Part shown: positions 19,172 through 29,092 of the stretch, piece by piece
Layout of the letters: every line of letters starts with the position of its first letter
Numbering within the stretch: position 1 is the stretch's first letter
Assembly (NCBI GenBank): GCA_012840225.1
Contig: DULU01000002.1
Span: 1-64,000, forward strand
Length of the DNA: 64,000 nt
Source: Bacillota bacterium
Lineage (GTDB): Bacteria > Bacillota > Limnochordia > DTU080
Direction: 5' to 3'
Position numbers and translations under genes: made by a program
The notes under the pieces: model-generated
What the model saw: only the letters and a program-made list of their open reading frames with translations
What the model was told of the DNA's origin: nothing
The model's database searches: none

Positions 19172-20710
19172 TCAGTTGCCTACTTCGCCTGATACGGCCG
19201 GAGACGCCGCCGGCAGCACAATGGTTATGCGGGTACCGATGCCTTCCCGGCTGAGAACTTCCATATAGCCGTCATGCCTGGTGGCGATCCATTTGGCGAT
19301 GGAAAGGCCCAGACCGGCACCGCCGGTGGCTCTGGAGCGCGACTCATCGGTGCGGTAAAAGCGGTCGAAGATGCGGGGCACGGCTTCGGCGGGAATGCCG
19401 ATACCTGTGTCTGTAACGCTCATTTTGGCATAACCATTATCCAATCCGCAGGCTAAGGTGATCTTGCCGCCGGGGTCGGTGTATTTGACGGCATTGTCGA
19501 CCAGGATGCGCAACGCCTGCTTTATGAGGGCTTTGTCGGCCACGACCGGAGCGTTGGCGGTTTTTAGCTCCAGCACATGGGTATTATCCAGCATTTTGGT
19601 CTCTTCGGCCACTTCGGCGACGATCTCCGCCAGATCGCACAATTCCGCCTGCAGCATGATGGTGTTGTTGTCGCCCCTGGCTAAAAACAAAAGCTGCTCC
19701 ACCAGATCCTTCATGTTGGCGGCTTCTTCTTTGATGGCGTTTATGGCTTCCTGAAGCGTTTTCTCGTCATGCTTGCCCCAGCGGTCGAGCAGGTTGGCAT
19801 AACCCTGAATGACGGAGATAGGCGTCCGCAGCTCGTGAGAGGCGTCGGAAACGAAGCGGATCTGCACTTTATATGCTTCATTGATCCTGTCCAGCATGTT
19901 GTTGATGGCCTGGGCCAGGTTCTTCAATTCATCCTGGGTTTCTTCTATCGGGATTCTGGTGTCCAGCCTGGCGGCATCGATGTCTTCCAGTTTCCCCGCC
20001 AGGGCGGCCATCTTCTCCGGATCGAGGTGTTTTGAGGCGGCATTCAAATTTTGGGCGGCCTTGGTGAGCTCGGTTATCGGGTCCAGCATCTTGCGCACCA
20101 TGCGCCGGTTTTTCTCGGCTTCCGATATGACCGTCAAGAGTTCCACGAGCACCAGCACGGCAAAGCAGACGGTGAAGAGGAAGAGAAATCCACTTACATT
20201 TATGGTAATGCGGGCTAAGGCGGTGCCGATGGGCAGAGTCAAGGCATAATAAACTTTCCCGCCGGCATACTCAATATGGCGAGCGGCTGCCCGGGTGTTC
20301 TCCGGCAGGATGGCGGAAAAAGGGGCAGGCAGGGTAGGGATCCTGATGGTAAGCTGACCTGACGGACTTCCGGGGCCGGGTGAGGGAGTTTTCGCATTTC
20401 TTACCCCTTTCCATTGCCCCTCCCCGTCTTCCTCCTCCTCTTCCTCTTCCAAGGCCTGCACTTCCACGCCGGCCAGCTCAGCCCAGGAGAAGGCGCTCTC
20501 GCTCACCTGAGGCAAGCCGAAGTAGGCAATCAGTTTGCCGGCCTCGGCTCCCTTGTTTTCGCAATAATATAAAAGCACCCCTGCCGCCAGCAAGCAGATC
20601 AACACGTCCAACGACAGCATCACGCTCAACAGGCGCAGCATGCTGGCCACGTTGAGCCTACGGGTTATGGAGACTGTGCTTTTCATCTTTGATGACATAG
20701 CCGACTCCAC
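19172..20710 (-). CDS. Sensor histidine kinase (HAMP + HisKA + HATPase_c)
   Basis: FVSDASHELRTPISVIQGYANLLDRW; VDNAVKYTDPGGKITL; DTGIGIPAEAVPRIFDRFYRTDESRSRATGGAGLGLSIAKWI. Confidence 0.95.
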   Translation of the reverse strand: MESAMSSKMKSTVSITRRLNVASMLRLLSVMLSLDVLICLLAAGVLLYYCENKGAEAGKLIAYFGLPQVSESAFSWAELAGVEVQALEEEEEEEDGEGQWKGVRNAKTPSPGPGSPSGQLTIRIPTLPAPFSAILPENTRAAARHIEYAGGKVYYALTLPIGTALARITINVSGFLFLFTVCFAVLVLVELLTVISEAEKNRRMVRKMLDPITELTKAAQNLNAASKHLDPEKMAALAGKLEDIDAARLDTRIPIEETQDELKNLAQAINNMLDRINEAYKVQIRFVSDASHELRTPISVIQGYANLLDRWGKHDEKTLQEAINAIKEEAANMKDLVEQLLFLARGDNNTIMLQAELCDLAEIVAEVAEETKMLDNTHVLELKTANAPVVADKALIKQALRILVDNAVKYTDPGGKITLACGLDNGYAKMSVTDTGIGIPAEAVPRIFDRFYRTDESRSRATGGAGLGLSIAKWIATRHDGYMEVLSREGIGTRITIVLPAASPAVSGEVGN

Positions 20711-21359
20711 GCACCGTATGGATGAGCTTCACGCCGAAGGCTTCGTCGATCTTCTGGCGCAGGAAGCGTATATACACATCCACGGTGTTGGTACCTCCGT
20801 CGAAATCGCTTTCCCACACATTTTCCAACAGCGATTCCCTGGTCACCACGATGCCCTTGTTTTTCAAGAGCCAATAAAGCAGGTCAAACTCCCGCTTGGT
20901 CAGCTCAACCGGGGTGCCGGAAACAGTTACGGTGCGGCGCTTGGCATCGAGCGTCACCGTCTGTGCCGAGAGTATTTCCTCCTTCTCCGCCACCGCCTTC
21001 TTGCGCAGGGCCGTGCGGATGCGGGCCAAAAGCTCCTCGATGGCAAAGGGTTTGGTAACATAATCGTCGGCCCCCATGTCGAGGCCGGATACTTTGTCGC
21101 TCACCGCGTCCCTGGCGGTAAGGATGATGACCGGCATGGAAGCGTCTTCCCGCCTGATGCGCCGGAGCACTTCCATGCCGTTTATCCCGGGGAGCATGAT
21201 GTCGAGGATCACCAGATCGAAATGACCGCTCAAGGCCAACTCTACTCCTCTGCGACCGTCGTAGGCTTTCGTCACCGCATAACCTTCGTAGGTCAGTTCC
21301 AGCTCGACGAACCTGGCAATCTTCTCTTCATCTTCGATAAGCAGGATTTTCGTCCCCAT
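20658..21359 (-). CDS. OmpR/PhoB-family response regulator
   Basis: KILLIEDEEKIARFVELEL; DLVILDIMLPGINGMEVLRRIR; DYVTKPFAIEELLARIR; C-terminal winged helix. Confidence 0.96.
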   Translation of the reverse strand: MGTKILLIEDEEKIARFVELELTYEGYAVTKAYDGRRGVELALSGHFDLVILDIMLPGINGMEVLRRIRREDASMPVIILTARDAVSDKVSGLDMGADDYVTKPFAIEELLARIRTALRKKAVAEKEEILSAQTVTLDAKRRTVTVSGTPVELTKREFDLLYWLLKNKGIVVTRESLLENVWESDFDGGTNTVDVYIRFLRQKIDEAFGVKLIHTVRGVGYVIKDEKHSLHNP

Positions 21360-21379
21360 TTAATGCTCCCGCATTCCTT

Positions 21380-21928
21380 TCAGCGCTCCATTTCATCCTG
21401 GAACTTTTTCTTAATGCCCTCAGCGGTTTCCGTGGCGCTTTCCATGAATTTATTGACGGTTTCTTTGCCGAACTCTTTGCCTCTGAAGCTATACCTGAAG
21501 CCAAAGAACAAGCTGACCAACATCAGCGGCACCACAAACCAGAAACCGATGATCAGGAGAAACACCAGGACGGTAATAGGACAGGCAAACAGCTCTTCAT
21601 CACGCTTGTGGGCCACCAGGTAGTTGGTATTGCCGATATGGAACAGTTTGGCCAGGAAGCGGAACAGCTTGCCCAAAAAGTCCCAAAAGCCGTCTCCTTT
21701 GTTTTCTTTTCCCGCCTTGACATTTTCCCTTCTGGGCTGAATCTCCTCTTCCTGGCTCCTGCTGCTATAATACCCCCCGCTTGGGGGTGGAGCCGTCTTA
21801 CCTTTCTTTTCCAGCCATATGAGTGCCTCCAGCAGATCGTCCCCCGTGGCGTCGAGCGCCGCTTTTGCGTCCTCGTAGCTTACCCCGGCTTTCTGGCGGA
21901 GCTTTTCCGCCTGTTCAAGTGTGGCCAT
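21380..21928 (-). CDS. DUF4342/UBA-like domain membrane protein
   Basis: MATLEQAEKLRQKAGVSYEDAKAALDATGDDLLEALIWLEKKGK (UBA/TS-N like), then hydrophobic segments. Confidence 0.75.
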   Translation of the reverse strand: MATLEQAEKLRQKAGVSYEDAKAALDATGDDLLEALIWLEKKGKTAPPPSGGYYSSRSQEEEIQPRRENVKAGKENKGDGFWDFLGKLFRFLAKLFHIGNTNYLVAHKRDEELFACPITVLVFLLIIGFWFVVPLMLVSLFFGFRYSFRGKEFGKETVNKFMESATETAEGIKKKFQDEMER

Positions 21929-22068
21929 AGTAATAATCCCTCCTGCTTTTTTCCTTGTGGTTTTCGTTGCGGCTTTATCTTCGCACAGGAGGCTTAAAAA
22001 CAAATCCAAGCAAAATTAAAATGAGATTAAAAATGCTTGCCCGCCCGACGAGGTGCCGGCGCTCCCGG

Positions 22069-23823
22069 CTAACTCACCTCAAACACCGCCATTACCTCAT
22101 CGCTATCGGCATAGCCAATGCGGATGGCCTTGGCCCGCACCGTCGTCTGTCCCAGGGGGAGCCGGATGGGAGCAGTATAAAGCAGCCAGCGGGGGTGGGG
22201 GCTTTGCTCCAGGGGCGCCTGGGTGTTGGGCTCCAGGGTGTTGGGCTCCAGGGTGTAGGCGATGGAGGCGCCCTGGGTGGCGCAATAAAGCTGCACGGCG
22301 GCGGGGGCGGCAAGCTTGGCATGGAGCGGCGCCGCCGGGACCTCAGCCGGAGCCGGAGTTGTCGTCTCATGGCTCTCATGGCTCGGTGCCGCCGGGGCCG
22401 TCAGGGCGGTTACAGCCGGGCTGTCCACGGTGAGGGGCACGAAGACAGGGGCCGCCGTTTTCGGCTGCTTCCCACCCGGGTACCAGCGCCGGACCATTTC
22501 CGCCTCAGCGATCTCGCCCATATCGCCGACTTCTCTCCGCCACTCCTCCAGCGCCTGCCGCAGCCGCTGCAGTTCGTCGGCATAGGCCGGATCGGCAGCC
22601 AGGTTGTTTATTTCGTGAGGATCGGCAGTTGTATCATAAAGCTCTTCCACCGGGCGGGGCTCAAACAAGAGCTTTTGCGGCCCGGTCAACTCCCCCGCCA
22701 GGTACAGCCGCCAGAGTTCCTGCATGATCGGGTGCCGGTTCAGATAGGAGACCCAGATCATATAAGGCGTGTTGGGGTAATAATGGCGGATATACTTAAA
22801 GCGCTTATCGCGCACCGCTCGCACCATGTCGTAGTCCTGATCATAGCGATCGCGGGACATATAGACATAGCGGCGCGGCGGGGCGGCCTGTTCGCCCAGG
22901 AAAGCCCGGCCTTGCAGGTGAGGCGGTATCGGCACCCCGGCCAGGGAGAGGACCGTCGGTCCCAAATCGATGGTGCTGACCAACTGCTCGTTCACGCTTC
23001 CCGGGGCGAGATGGCCCGGCCAGCGCACGATCAGCGGCACATGCACGCCCGCATCATATGGCCAGCGCTTGCCTCTGGGCAATGGCCCGTGATCGCTCCA
23101 GTGAAAGACGATGGTGTTCTCCTCCAGGCCGTCCTCCCGGAGCTGCTCCAGGAGCCTCCCCAGCAAGGTGTCGTTATGCTCGATATTGGCATACATCCTG
23201 GCCATGGCCAGGCGCATTTTCGGCGTGTCGGGGAAATAGGGCGGGAGCGGAATGGCCGAAAGATCCCACCGGCTCAGGTCCTCCCCCTCCTTGGGCCACA
23301 TCCCGCTTTCATGAGTGCGGTCCAGGTTAAAGACGGCGAAGAACGGCTGGTCCTTGTCGGGCCTGTTCCGCCAGTGGGCTTTCCGGCTGCACTCGTCCCA
23401 GGCGGTGAGCGGCGGGGTGAACTGGTAATCCGTTTTCACATTGTTGGTGCAATAATACCCGGCCGCCCGCAGATACTCGGTGAAGCATTTGACATAGTGC
23501 GGCACCACGGCGGAATATGGCGTCGGGAGCTCGGGGGCTGCCGCCTCGGTATGGGTGGTGCGCATGTGGTGCGTGCCGATGGAGATGGGGTACATGCCCG
23601 TGATGATGGCGGAACGGGCCGGTGCACAGACGCCGGCCGTAGAGAAAGCATTCGGCCACCGACAACCCTCGGCCGCCAGGCGGTCCACATTGGGAGTGCG
23701 GGCCACCGGGTCCCCGTAGCAGCCATAAAACGGGTTGGTGTCCTCAAAGGATATCCAGAGTATATTAGGTCTTCCGTGCCTGGTCACTGGGTTCTCCTTC
23801 CTCTTGGTATTACGGATACCCAT
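22069..23823 (-). CDS. Sulfatase with C-terminal chitobiase/Fn3-associated (CHB_HEX_C-like) domain
   Basis: PNILWISFEDTNPFYGCYGDPVARTPNVDRLAAEG; FGly-type motif CAPAR; C-terminus GASIAYTLEPNT...LYTAPIRLPLGQTTVRAKAIRIGYADS. True start may be the GTG near 23788. Confidence 0.9.
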   Translation of the reverse strand: MGIRNTKRKENPVTRHGRPNILWISFEDTNPFYGCYGDPVARTPNVDRLAAEGCRWPNAFSTAGVCAPARSAIITGMYPISIGTHHMRTTHTEAAAPELPTPYSAVVPHYVKCFTEYLRAAGYYCTNNVKTDYQFTPPLTAWDECSRKAHWRNRPDKDQPFFAVFNLDRTHESGMWPKEGEDLSRWDLSAIPLPPYFPDTPKMRLAMARMYANIEHNDTLLGRLLEQLREDGLEENTIVFHWSDHGPLPRGKRWPYDAGVHVPLIVRWPGHLAPGSVNEQLVSTIDLGPTVLSLAGVPIPPHLQGRAFLGEQAAPPRRYVYMSRDRYDQDYDMVRAVRDKRFKYIRHYYPNTPYMIWVSYLNRHPIMQELWRLYLAGELTGPQKLLFEPRPVEELYDTTADPHEINNLAADPAYADELQRLRQALEEWRREVGDMGEIAEAEMVRRWYPGGKQPKTAAPVFVPLTVDSPAVTALTAPAAPSHESHETTTPAPAEVPAAPLHAKLAAPAAVQLYCATQGASIAYTLEPNTLEPNTQAPLEQSPHPRWLLYTAPIRLPLGQTTVRAKAIRIGYADSDEVMAVFEVS

Positions 23824-24104
23824 TCACCAAGGGAGAGGGTTTCACCTTTTGCCATACTGAAGCGACTAAAGTGGTCAGCGGGGAGAGAGGGTGTGGGCCA
23901 AAGGTGACTTGGGGGATGGTGGAGCGGCGCGGTGGGTATGCATGGCGATGGGGTGCAATGTGATAAGAGGGGCGAACTTTTTCCCAAAGTATGATCAGCT
24001 CACCCATGACCGGCAGAGGCGGGCAGGCAGCGCTACCCCACCACGACCACTAGCTGGGGTTTTCCTACAGGCATCCCGATCTGTAACCACCCGCCAAAAC
24101 CAAG

Positions 24105-24160
24105 TTTGGTAAAATTTTCGCCCACCCCCGTTTTTAGGCCCTACTTTGGTAAAAATTTCG
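24105..24160. repeat. Direct repeat pair TTTGGTAAAATTTTCG / TTTGGTAAAAATTTCG, 40 bp apart
   Basis: 24105-24120 and 24145-24160, one mismatch, upstream of the 24268 gene. Confidence 0.7.
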
Positions 24161-24267
24161 CGCCCTTCCCCTCCCCGGCACCTGATTATGAATAGATACA
24201 AGGTGATAGGTCCATCAATCCCGAATAATAGAGTTACCGGAGTATCAAGGAAAAGAGGCTTAGGCAC

Positions 24268-25548
24268 ATGAAAAAGCACCTCCCTCTATCTGTTTTGTCT
24301 GTTGCCGTACTTATTATCACCTTCATCATCGCCGCCGGCGGTCCCGTCTTTGGCGAGCCGCCGGCACCGGGCGAAAGCGTCACACCGCAGGAGCGGCTGG
24401 CTCAACTATTCACCTCCGCCTCCCTCAGTGCCGATTGGTTCTCCCCCGCCGTCCTGGCGCAGCTGCCGCTTGGCCAATTGCAAGCCATAATCGATCAATA
24501 CCGGGGCACCCTCGGTATATATCAGTGGGCTGAGGGGTTGACTCCCCCATCTGCCGCCGCTCCCGGCGCTGTGGAGACAACCTTCCAGCTCATCTTCGAC
24601 GGGGGCACCGTGCCGGCGCAAATCGTGCTGGACAATGAGGGGAGGATCGCCGGGCTCTGGCTGGGCGTGCCGCAACTGAAAGTGGCCGGGCTGGAGGAAC
24701 TCATCTCCCGCTTCACCGAGCTGCCCGGCCAGGTGAGCCTTTTGGTTTATTCTGTGGATAGCCAGGAGGTTTTAGCCGCCGTCGCCCCCACCACTCCCCT
24801 GGCCGTCGGTTCCACCTTTAAGCTGGCCGTTCTGGCCGCTCTCAAGGACAAGATTGCCGCCGGGGCTCTCGCCAGGGACCAGGTAGTTCGCCTGGAAGAG
24901 AAGCATAAAAGCCTGCCCACCGGGATTTTGCAGACCTGGCCCGCCGGTAGCGCTCTCACCATAGAGTCGCTGGCCGCCCTGATGATATCCCTCAGCGACA
25001 ACACGGCCACCGACCTTCTGATCGACGTGGTCGGGCCGGAGGTGGTGGAACTATATGCCGGAAACAACCGGCCGTTCCTTTCCACCCGCCAAGCCTTTAT
25101 CCTGAAAAGCCCGGAAAACAGCGCTTTCCTGGAGGAGTATCGCCGCGGGGATACACAAAAGCGGCGGGAAGTGTTGCAGGCTATAGAAGAGCGGCAGCTG
25201 CCCGACCCCTCCTTATTCGGCGGTAATCCGGTGGCGCTCGATGTGGAATGGTTCTTCTCGGTGAACGATCTGGTCAACTTGATGGCCTATGTGCAGGAGC
25301 TGCCGCTTATGTCCATCAACCCCGGAGCAGCCGACGCCGCAAACTGGCAGCGGGTGGCCTATAAAGGCGGCAGCGAACCGGGTGTCATCAGCATGACCAC
25401 CTGGCTGGTCAGCAAGAGCGGTAAAAGTTATGCCGTCAGCGCCACCTGGAATGATGATGCGGCTCCATTGGATGAAGCCAAGTTCATCGGCCTCTACGGC
25501 TCGCTCTTGGAAGAGCTGAGGAAGCTGGACGAACAGAAAGCGCAGTAG
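24268..25548 (+). CDS. Class A beta-lactamase-like serine hydrolase (secreted)
   Basis: Signal peptide; SxxK as STFK in PLAVGSTFKLAVLAAL; SDN motif in ISLSDNTATDLLI; KGG in AYKGGSEPGV. Confidence 0.88.
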   Translation: MKKHLPLSVLSVAVLIITFIIAAGGPVFGEPPAPGESVTPQERLAQLFTSASLSADWFSPAVLAQLPLGQLQAIIDQYRGTLGIYQWAEGLTPPSAAAPGAVETTFQLIFDGGTVPAQIVLDNEGRIAGLWLGVPQLKVAGLEELISRFTELPGQVSLLVYSVDSQEVLAAVAPTTPLAVGSTFKLAVLAALKDKIAAGALARDQVVRLEEKHKSLPTGILQTWPAGSALTIESLAALMISLSDNTATDLLIDVVGPEVVELYAGNNRPFLSTRQAFILKSPENSAFLEEYRRGDTQKRREVLQAIEERQLPDPSLFGGNPVALDVEWFFSVNDLVNLMAYVQELPLMSINPGAADAANWQRVAYKGGSEPGVISMTTWLVSKSGKSYAVSATWNDDAAPLDEAKFIGLYGSLLEELRKLDEQKAQ

Positions 25549-25651
25549 CAGTAAGGGCAATCAGGGCAATGGGGCAATGGGATAATAAGGGAACAATAAC
25601 CGCCCCTGCCATAACTATATCCATCACTTAAATAAGCTACTAAATAAGCTA

Positions 25652-25723
25652 CCGGGGTCGACGGGAAGGGCGGCCTGAGAGGCTTCGCTCATCGGCTGTG
25701 GCACAGCCCACCGTCGACCCCGG
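25652..25723. terminator. Long inverted repeat CCGGGGTCGACGG ... CCGTCGACCCCGG between convergent genes
   Basis: Perfect 13-bp arms (25652-25664 / 25711-25723). The internal segment contains GGCTGTG-g-CACAGCC. Confidence 0.5.
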
Positions 25724-25826
25724 GGTGTTTCTACCTCCCCCACTCACGCAGCAATTCACCGGCGGAGGGATTCTCAGGGCGTGCGGAAGGATTCTCCGGG
25801 CAGAGGGATTCTCCGAGCGGAGGGAT

Positions 25827-26837
25827 TCACCGGCAGAAGTCCGCCACCGCCTTTGTTATGCCGGGAGCATCCAGCCTGAAATGAGTCAGCAGCGCTTCAT
25901 AGTCTCCCGATTCCCCGAACACGTCGGGCAAGCCCAATAGGCGCATCGGCACGGGATGATGCTGGATCAGATACTCCGCCACGGCCGAGCCCAGCCCGCC
26001 ATGGATACTGTGCTCCTCAATGGTGACGATCCGCCCCGTCTCCTCTGCCGCCTCCCGCAACAGGGCCGTATCAAGCGGCTTGATGGTGGACATGTCTATC
26101 ACACCAGCCTTGATGCTGTAATCGGCCGCCAGCATCTCGGCGGCCTGCAGGGCTTTGTACACCATATAACCGCAGGCTATCAAGGTTACATCAGCACCCC
26201 GGCGGAGCACCCGGCCCCTGCCGATGGGGAAGCCGGCCTCTTCTTTATATATCACCGGCAGCACCGCCCTGCTCAACCTGATGAATACCGGGCCCCGATA
26301 GGCGGCAGCCGCCATCACCGCCTGAACAGTCTGGTGGGCATCGGCCGGAACAAGCACCGTCAGGTTAGGCAGGGCGCGGGCAATGGCCAGGTCTTCGACG
26401 GACTGGTGAGTGGCACCGTCATATGAATCGGACAACCCGGCATAGGAAGCCGCCACCTTGACGTTCAGCCCGGTATAGGCGATGAGGGAGCGCAGCGGAT
26501 CTCCCGCCCGCATGGTGGCAAATACGGCAAAGGTGTTGGCAAAGGGGATCTTGCCGCAGGCGGCCAGACCGGCGGCCACGCCCAGCATATTGTTCTCCGC
26601 AATGCCCACGTTGAAATATCTATCCGGAAAGGCTTCGCTAAAGAGAACACTTTTGGTGGAATTGCCCACATCGGCCTCCAGCACCACCACCTGGTCGTTT
26701 ATTTCCCCCAACCGGCGCAGAGCGGCGCCATAGGCCTCCCGGCATGATTTCCTGGGAAGAGCGGCCCAATCCCGGTAATTGAGAAGGCTTTTTTCTCCGG
26801 CGACAGGCCCCATGTCCATGTCCATGTTTATGTTCAT
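25827..26837 (-). CDS. Transketolase C-terminal subunit
   Basis: FNVGIAENNMLGVAAGLAACGKIPFANTFAVFATMRAGDPLRSLIAY; DGATHQSVEDLAIARALPNLTVLVPADAHQT. Confidence 0.93.
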   Translation of the reverse strand: MNINMDMDMGPVAGEKSLLNYRDWAALPRKSCREAYGAALRRLGEINDQVVVLEADVGNSTKSVLFSEAFPDRYFNVGIAENNMLGVAAGLAACGKIPFANTFAVFATMRAGDPLRSLIAYTGLNVKVAASYAGLSDSYDGATHQSVEDLAIARALPNLTVLVPADAHQTVQAVMAAAAYRGPVFIRLSRAVLPVIYKEEAGFPIGRGRVLRRGADVTLIACGYMVYKALQAAEMLAADYSIKAGVIDMSTIKPLDTALLREAAEETGRIVTIEEHSIHGGLGSAVAEYLIQHHPVPMRLLGLPDVFGESGDYEALLTHFRLDAPGITKAVADFCR

Positions 26838-27667
26838 ATCTTGACGGCCTCCAGTTCAGCTATAGCGAGTTGGTACTTTTCCGCATCGATAACCTGTCCG
26901 TGCCATTGATACCGCCCCTCCATATAGGAGACGCCTTTGCCTTTGATGGTGCGGGCAAAAATGACCACCGGTTTGTCCACTGCTTTTTTCGCCTCGGCAA
27001 AGACTCCGGCCAGGGCGTTTACATCATGGCCATCGGTTTCCATCACCTGCCAGCCGAAACTGCCGAACTTGGCCGCCAGGTCGCCCAGCGGCATGATCTC
27101 GTCGGTAGTGCCGTCCAGTTGCACGCCGTTAAAATCCACAATGGCAGTGAGGTTACCGGCCCGGAATTTGGCGGCCGCCATGGCTGCCTCCCAAACCATG
27201 CCCTCCTGAAGCTCACCGTCGCCCAGCACAACATAGGTGCGATAATCTCTCTTATCCAATCTGGCTGCCAGCGCCATGCCCAGTCCGGCAGACAAACCTA
27301 ACCCCAAAGGACCGCTCGACATTTCGATACCAGGCAGTTTGGTCATGTCCGGATGTCCCTGCAGGCGGCTGCCTACCCGGCGCAGGGATGCGAGCTCGGC
27401 AGGAGAGATGATGCCAAGCTCAGCAAAGATGGCATAGAGCGCCGGGCAGGCATGTCCTTTGGATAATATAAAACGGTCCCTCCCGGGATCGGCCGGATGC
27501 CTGGGATCAAAACGGAGGGTATGAAAATATAAAACCGTCAGTATCTCCACGTAGGATAAGCTGCCGCCGGGATGGCCACTTTGGGCGTGGTAGATAGCCT
27601 CAAGCACCAGGCGGCGCAATTTGGCCGCCTTGCCTTTTAGAAAACGCTCTTCATCAGGTGTCAGCAT
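26834..27667 (-). CDS. Transketolase N-terminal subunit
   Basis: YHAQSGHPGGSLSYVEILTVLYFHTLRF; RDRFILSKGHACPALYAIFAELG; VLGDGELQEGMVWEAAMAAA. Start MLTPDEERFL; overlaps the C-subunit by 4 bp. Confidence 0.94.
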   Translation of the reverse strand: MLTPDEERFLKGKAAKLRRLVLEAIYHAQSGHPGGSLSYVEILTVLYFHTLRFDPRHPADPGRDRFILSKGHACPALYAIFAELGIISPAELASLRRVGSRLQGHPDMTKLPGIEMSSGPLGLGLSAGLGMALAARLDKRDYRTYVVLGDGELQEGMVWEAAMAAAKFRAGNLTAIVDFNGVQLDGTTDEIMPLGDLAAKFGSFGWQVMETDGHDVNALAGVFAEAKKAVDKPVVIFARTIKGKGVSYMEGRYQWHGQVIDAEKYQLAIAELEAVKI

Positions 27668-27692
27668 CTTTTTCCGCTTCCTTGCGATTAAT

Positions 27693-28844
27693 TTAGTCGT
27701 TCTGGAGTTCCCTGTAGCAGCGGTCCATGATCTCCCGCGCTTTCTGGACATAGAACCGGTAATTGGCAAGAGGCGTGCCGTTGGGAATGCGGTGGTCGAG
27801 AGCAAAGACGCAGCCACCGCTGGCCACCAGGGGCGGAATCTTATATTCCAGCTCGGCGAGGATCTCCTCCTGACTCCTGCGCAGCACATGCTTGTCGATG
27901 CCGCCGTAAAAGGCGAGTTTGGTGCCGTAGCGGCGCCGCACTTCGACGATGTCCATGTTGGCGGCCGGTTCCATCGGGTGCAGGCAGTTGATGCCGGCAT
28001 CCAGGAAAATCGGTATCACCGAATTCATGTCCCCATCGCTGTCCATGTCGAAGAGGCGGGCGCCCCGTTCGGCGAGCATTGTCCAGATGCGCCGGTAATA
28101 GGGCTTTATATACTCCTCGATCTGCTTGGGTCCGACCAATGAGCCCGATTTGCCGGCCATGTCCTCATGAACATAGAGCACATCCACCTGCACGGTAGCC
28201 GACACCCGGTCGAGCACCTTGGCGGCCATATCCCCAACAGTGTCGAGGATGTCGTGGATCAGTTCCGGCTGGTCGTAATAGGCCATGCACAGCGCTTCCT
28301 CCCCCATCAGCTGCCGGGGCAGGTCGAAGCCGCCGGGGATGCGGACGCAGACCACTCTGCCGTTTTGCAAAAGACGGCGGGCATGATCTTCCCAGCCAGG
28401 AGTGAAACGTTCCTCCGAATATTCAAACCAGTGCTTGATGCGCCGCCAGTCGTCCATGTTCTGCACCGGATAGTCGAGCGGTAGCGGTAAGGTGGCCACT
28501 CCTTTAAAGAGCTTCATGCGCCGGCCATACATATCGCGTTGAATCCGGTATTCATCCGTCTCTTCAAGAATCTCCTCGGGGTAGCCGCCGAGAAGGCCGG
28601 TGTTCACCCGCACCTGCCCTTTGGCCGCCGTTCTGAAGGGGAAAGCGGAAAAGTCAAGTTCTTCCGGGGTAGCTCCCTGTTCCAGCCACTCTTCTTTCAG
28701 CCCGATGATGGGTCCGAATATTTCCGTAAACATGGGTGGGGCTACCCGCTTGAAAGTCATGTGATCAAGATATTCGGTTCTGTCTACTGTGGGAGTGATT
28801 TTGATAGCTAAATCAGCGTGGGTCGTCCAGCGCAGTTTTTTCAT
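27693..28844 (-). CDS. Uroporphyrinogen decarboxylase (URO-D) family protein
   Basis: LVGPKQIEEYIKPYYRRIWTMLAERGARLFDMDSDGDMNSVIPIFLDAGINCLHPMEPAANMDIVEVRRRYGTKLAFYGGIDK. Confidence 0.85.
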   Translation of the reverse strand: MKKLRWTTHADLAIKITPTVDRTEYLDHMTFKRVAPPMFTEIFGPIIGLKEEWLEQGATPEELDFSAFPFRTAAKGQVRVNTGLLGGYPEEILEETDEYRIQRDMYGRRMKLFKGVATLPLPLDYPVQNMDDWRRIKHWFEYSEERFTPGWEDHARRLLQNGRVVCVRIPGGFDLPRQLMGEEALCMAYYDQPELIHDILDTVGDMAAKVLDRVSATVQVDVLYVHEDMAGKSGSLVGPKQIEEYIKPYYRRIWTMLAERGARLFDMDSDGDMNSVIPIFLDAGINCLHPMEPAANMDIVEVRRRYGTKLAFYGGIDKHVLRRSQEEILAELEYKIPPLVASGGCVFALDHRIPNGTPLANYRFYVQKAREIMDRCYRELQND

Positions 28845-29092
28845 TTGATCTTGATCTCCTATCTTTTAAATATACCTACATTATAATAGAGCGCAGTGGT
28901 GATATACAGGCGCGGTAATTTTTCGGTAACATCACACAAGAAGGCGGGAGCGCACCGCAAGAGGAAGAGAAGGAGAAGGAGGAGGAGTTGAAGATTGAGA
29001 TGGATATGGAGGAGAAGGTCAAGCTTTGCCGTGAAGAGAAATTACCTGCAGTCATGAAAAGAACATGGTGATGAGAAAGGGAGGCTGTTGTC

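Noticed and set aside
20640-21623. 327-aa + strand ORF
   Set aside because: Antisense shadow of the response regulator and DUF4342-like gene.
21955-23907. 650-aa + strand ORF
   Set aside because: Antisense to the clearly recognisable sulfatase gene; composition typical of a high-GC shadow ORF.
27668-28000. N-terminal extension of the transketolase N-subunit ORF (MPASTACTRW...)
   Set aside because: Overlaps the URO-D gene in another frame; the conserved protein begins at MLTPDEERFL.
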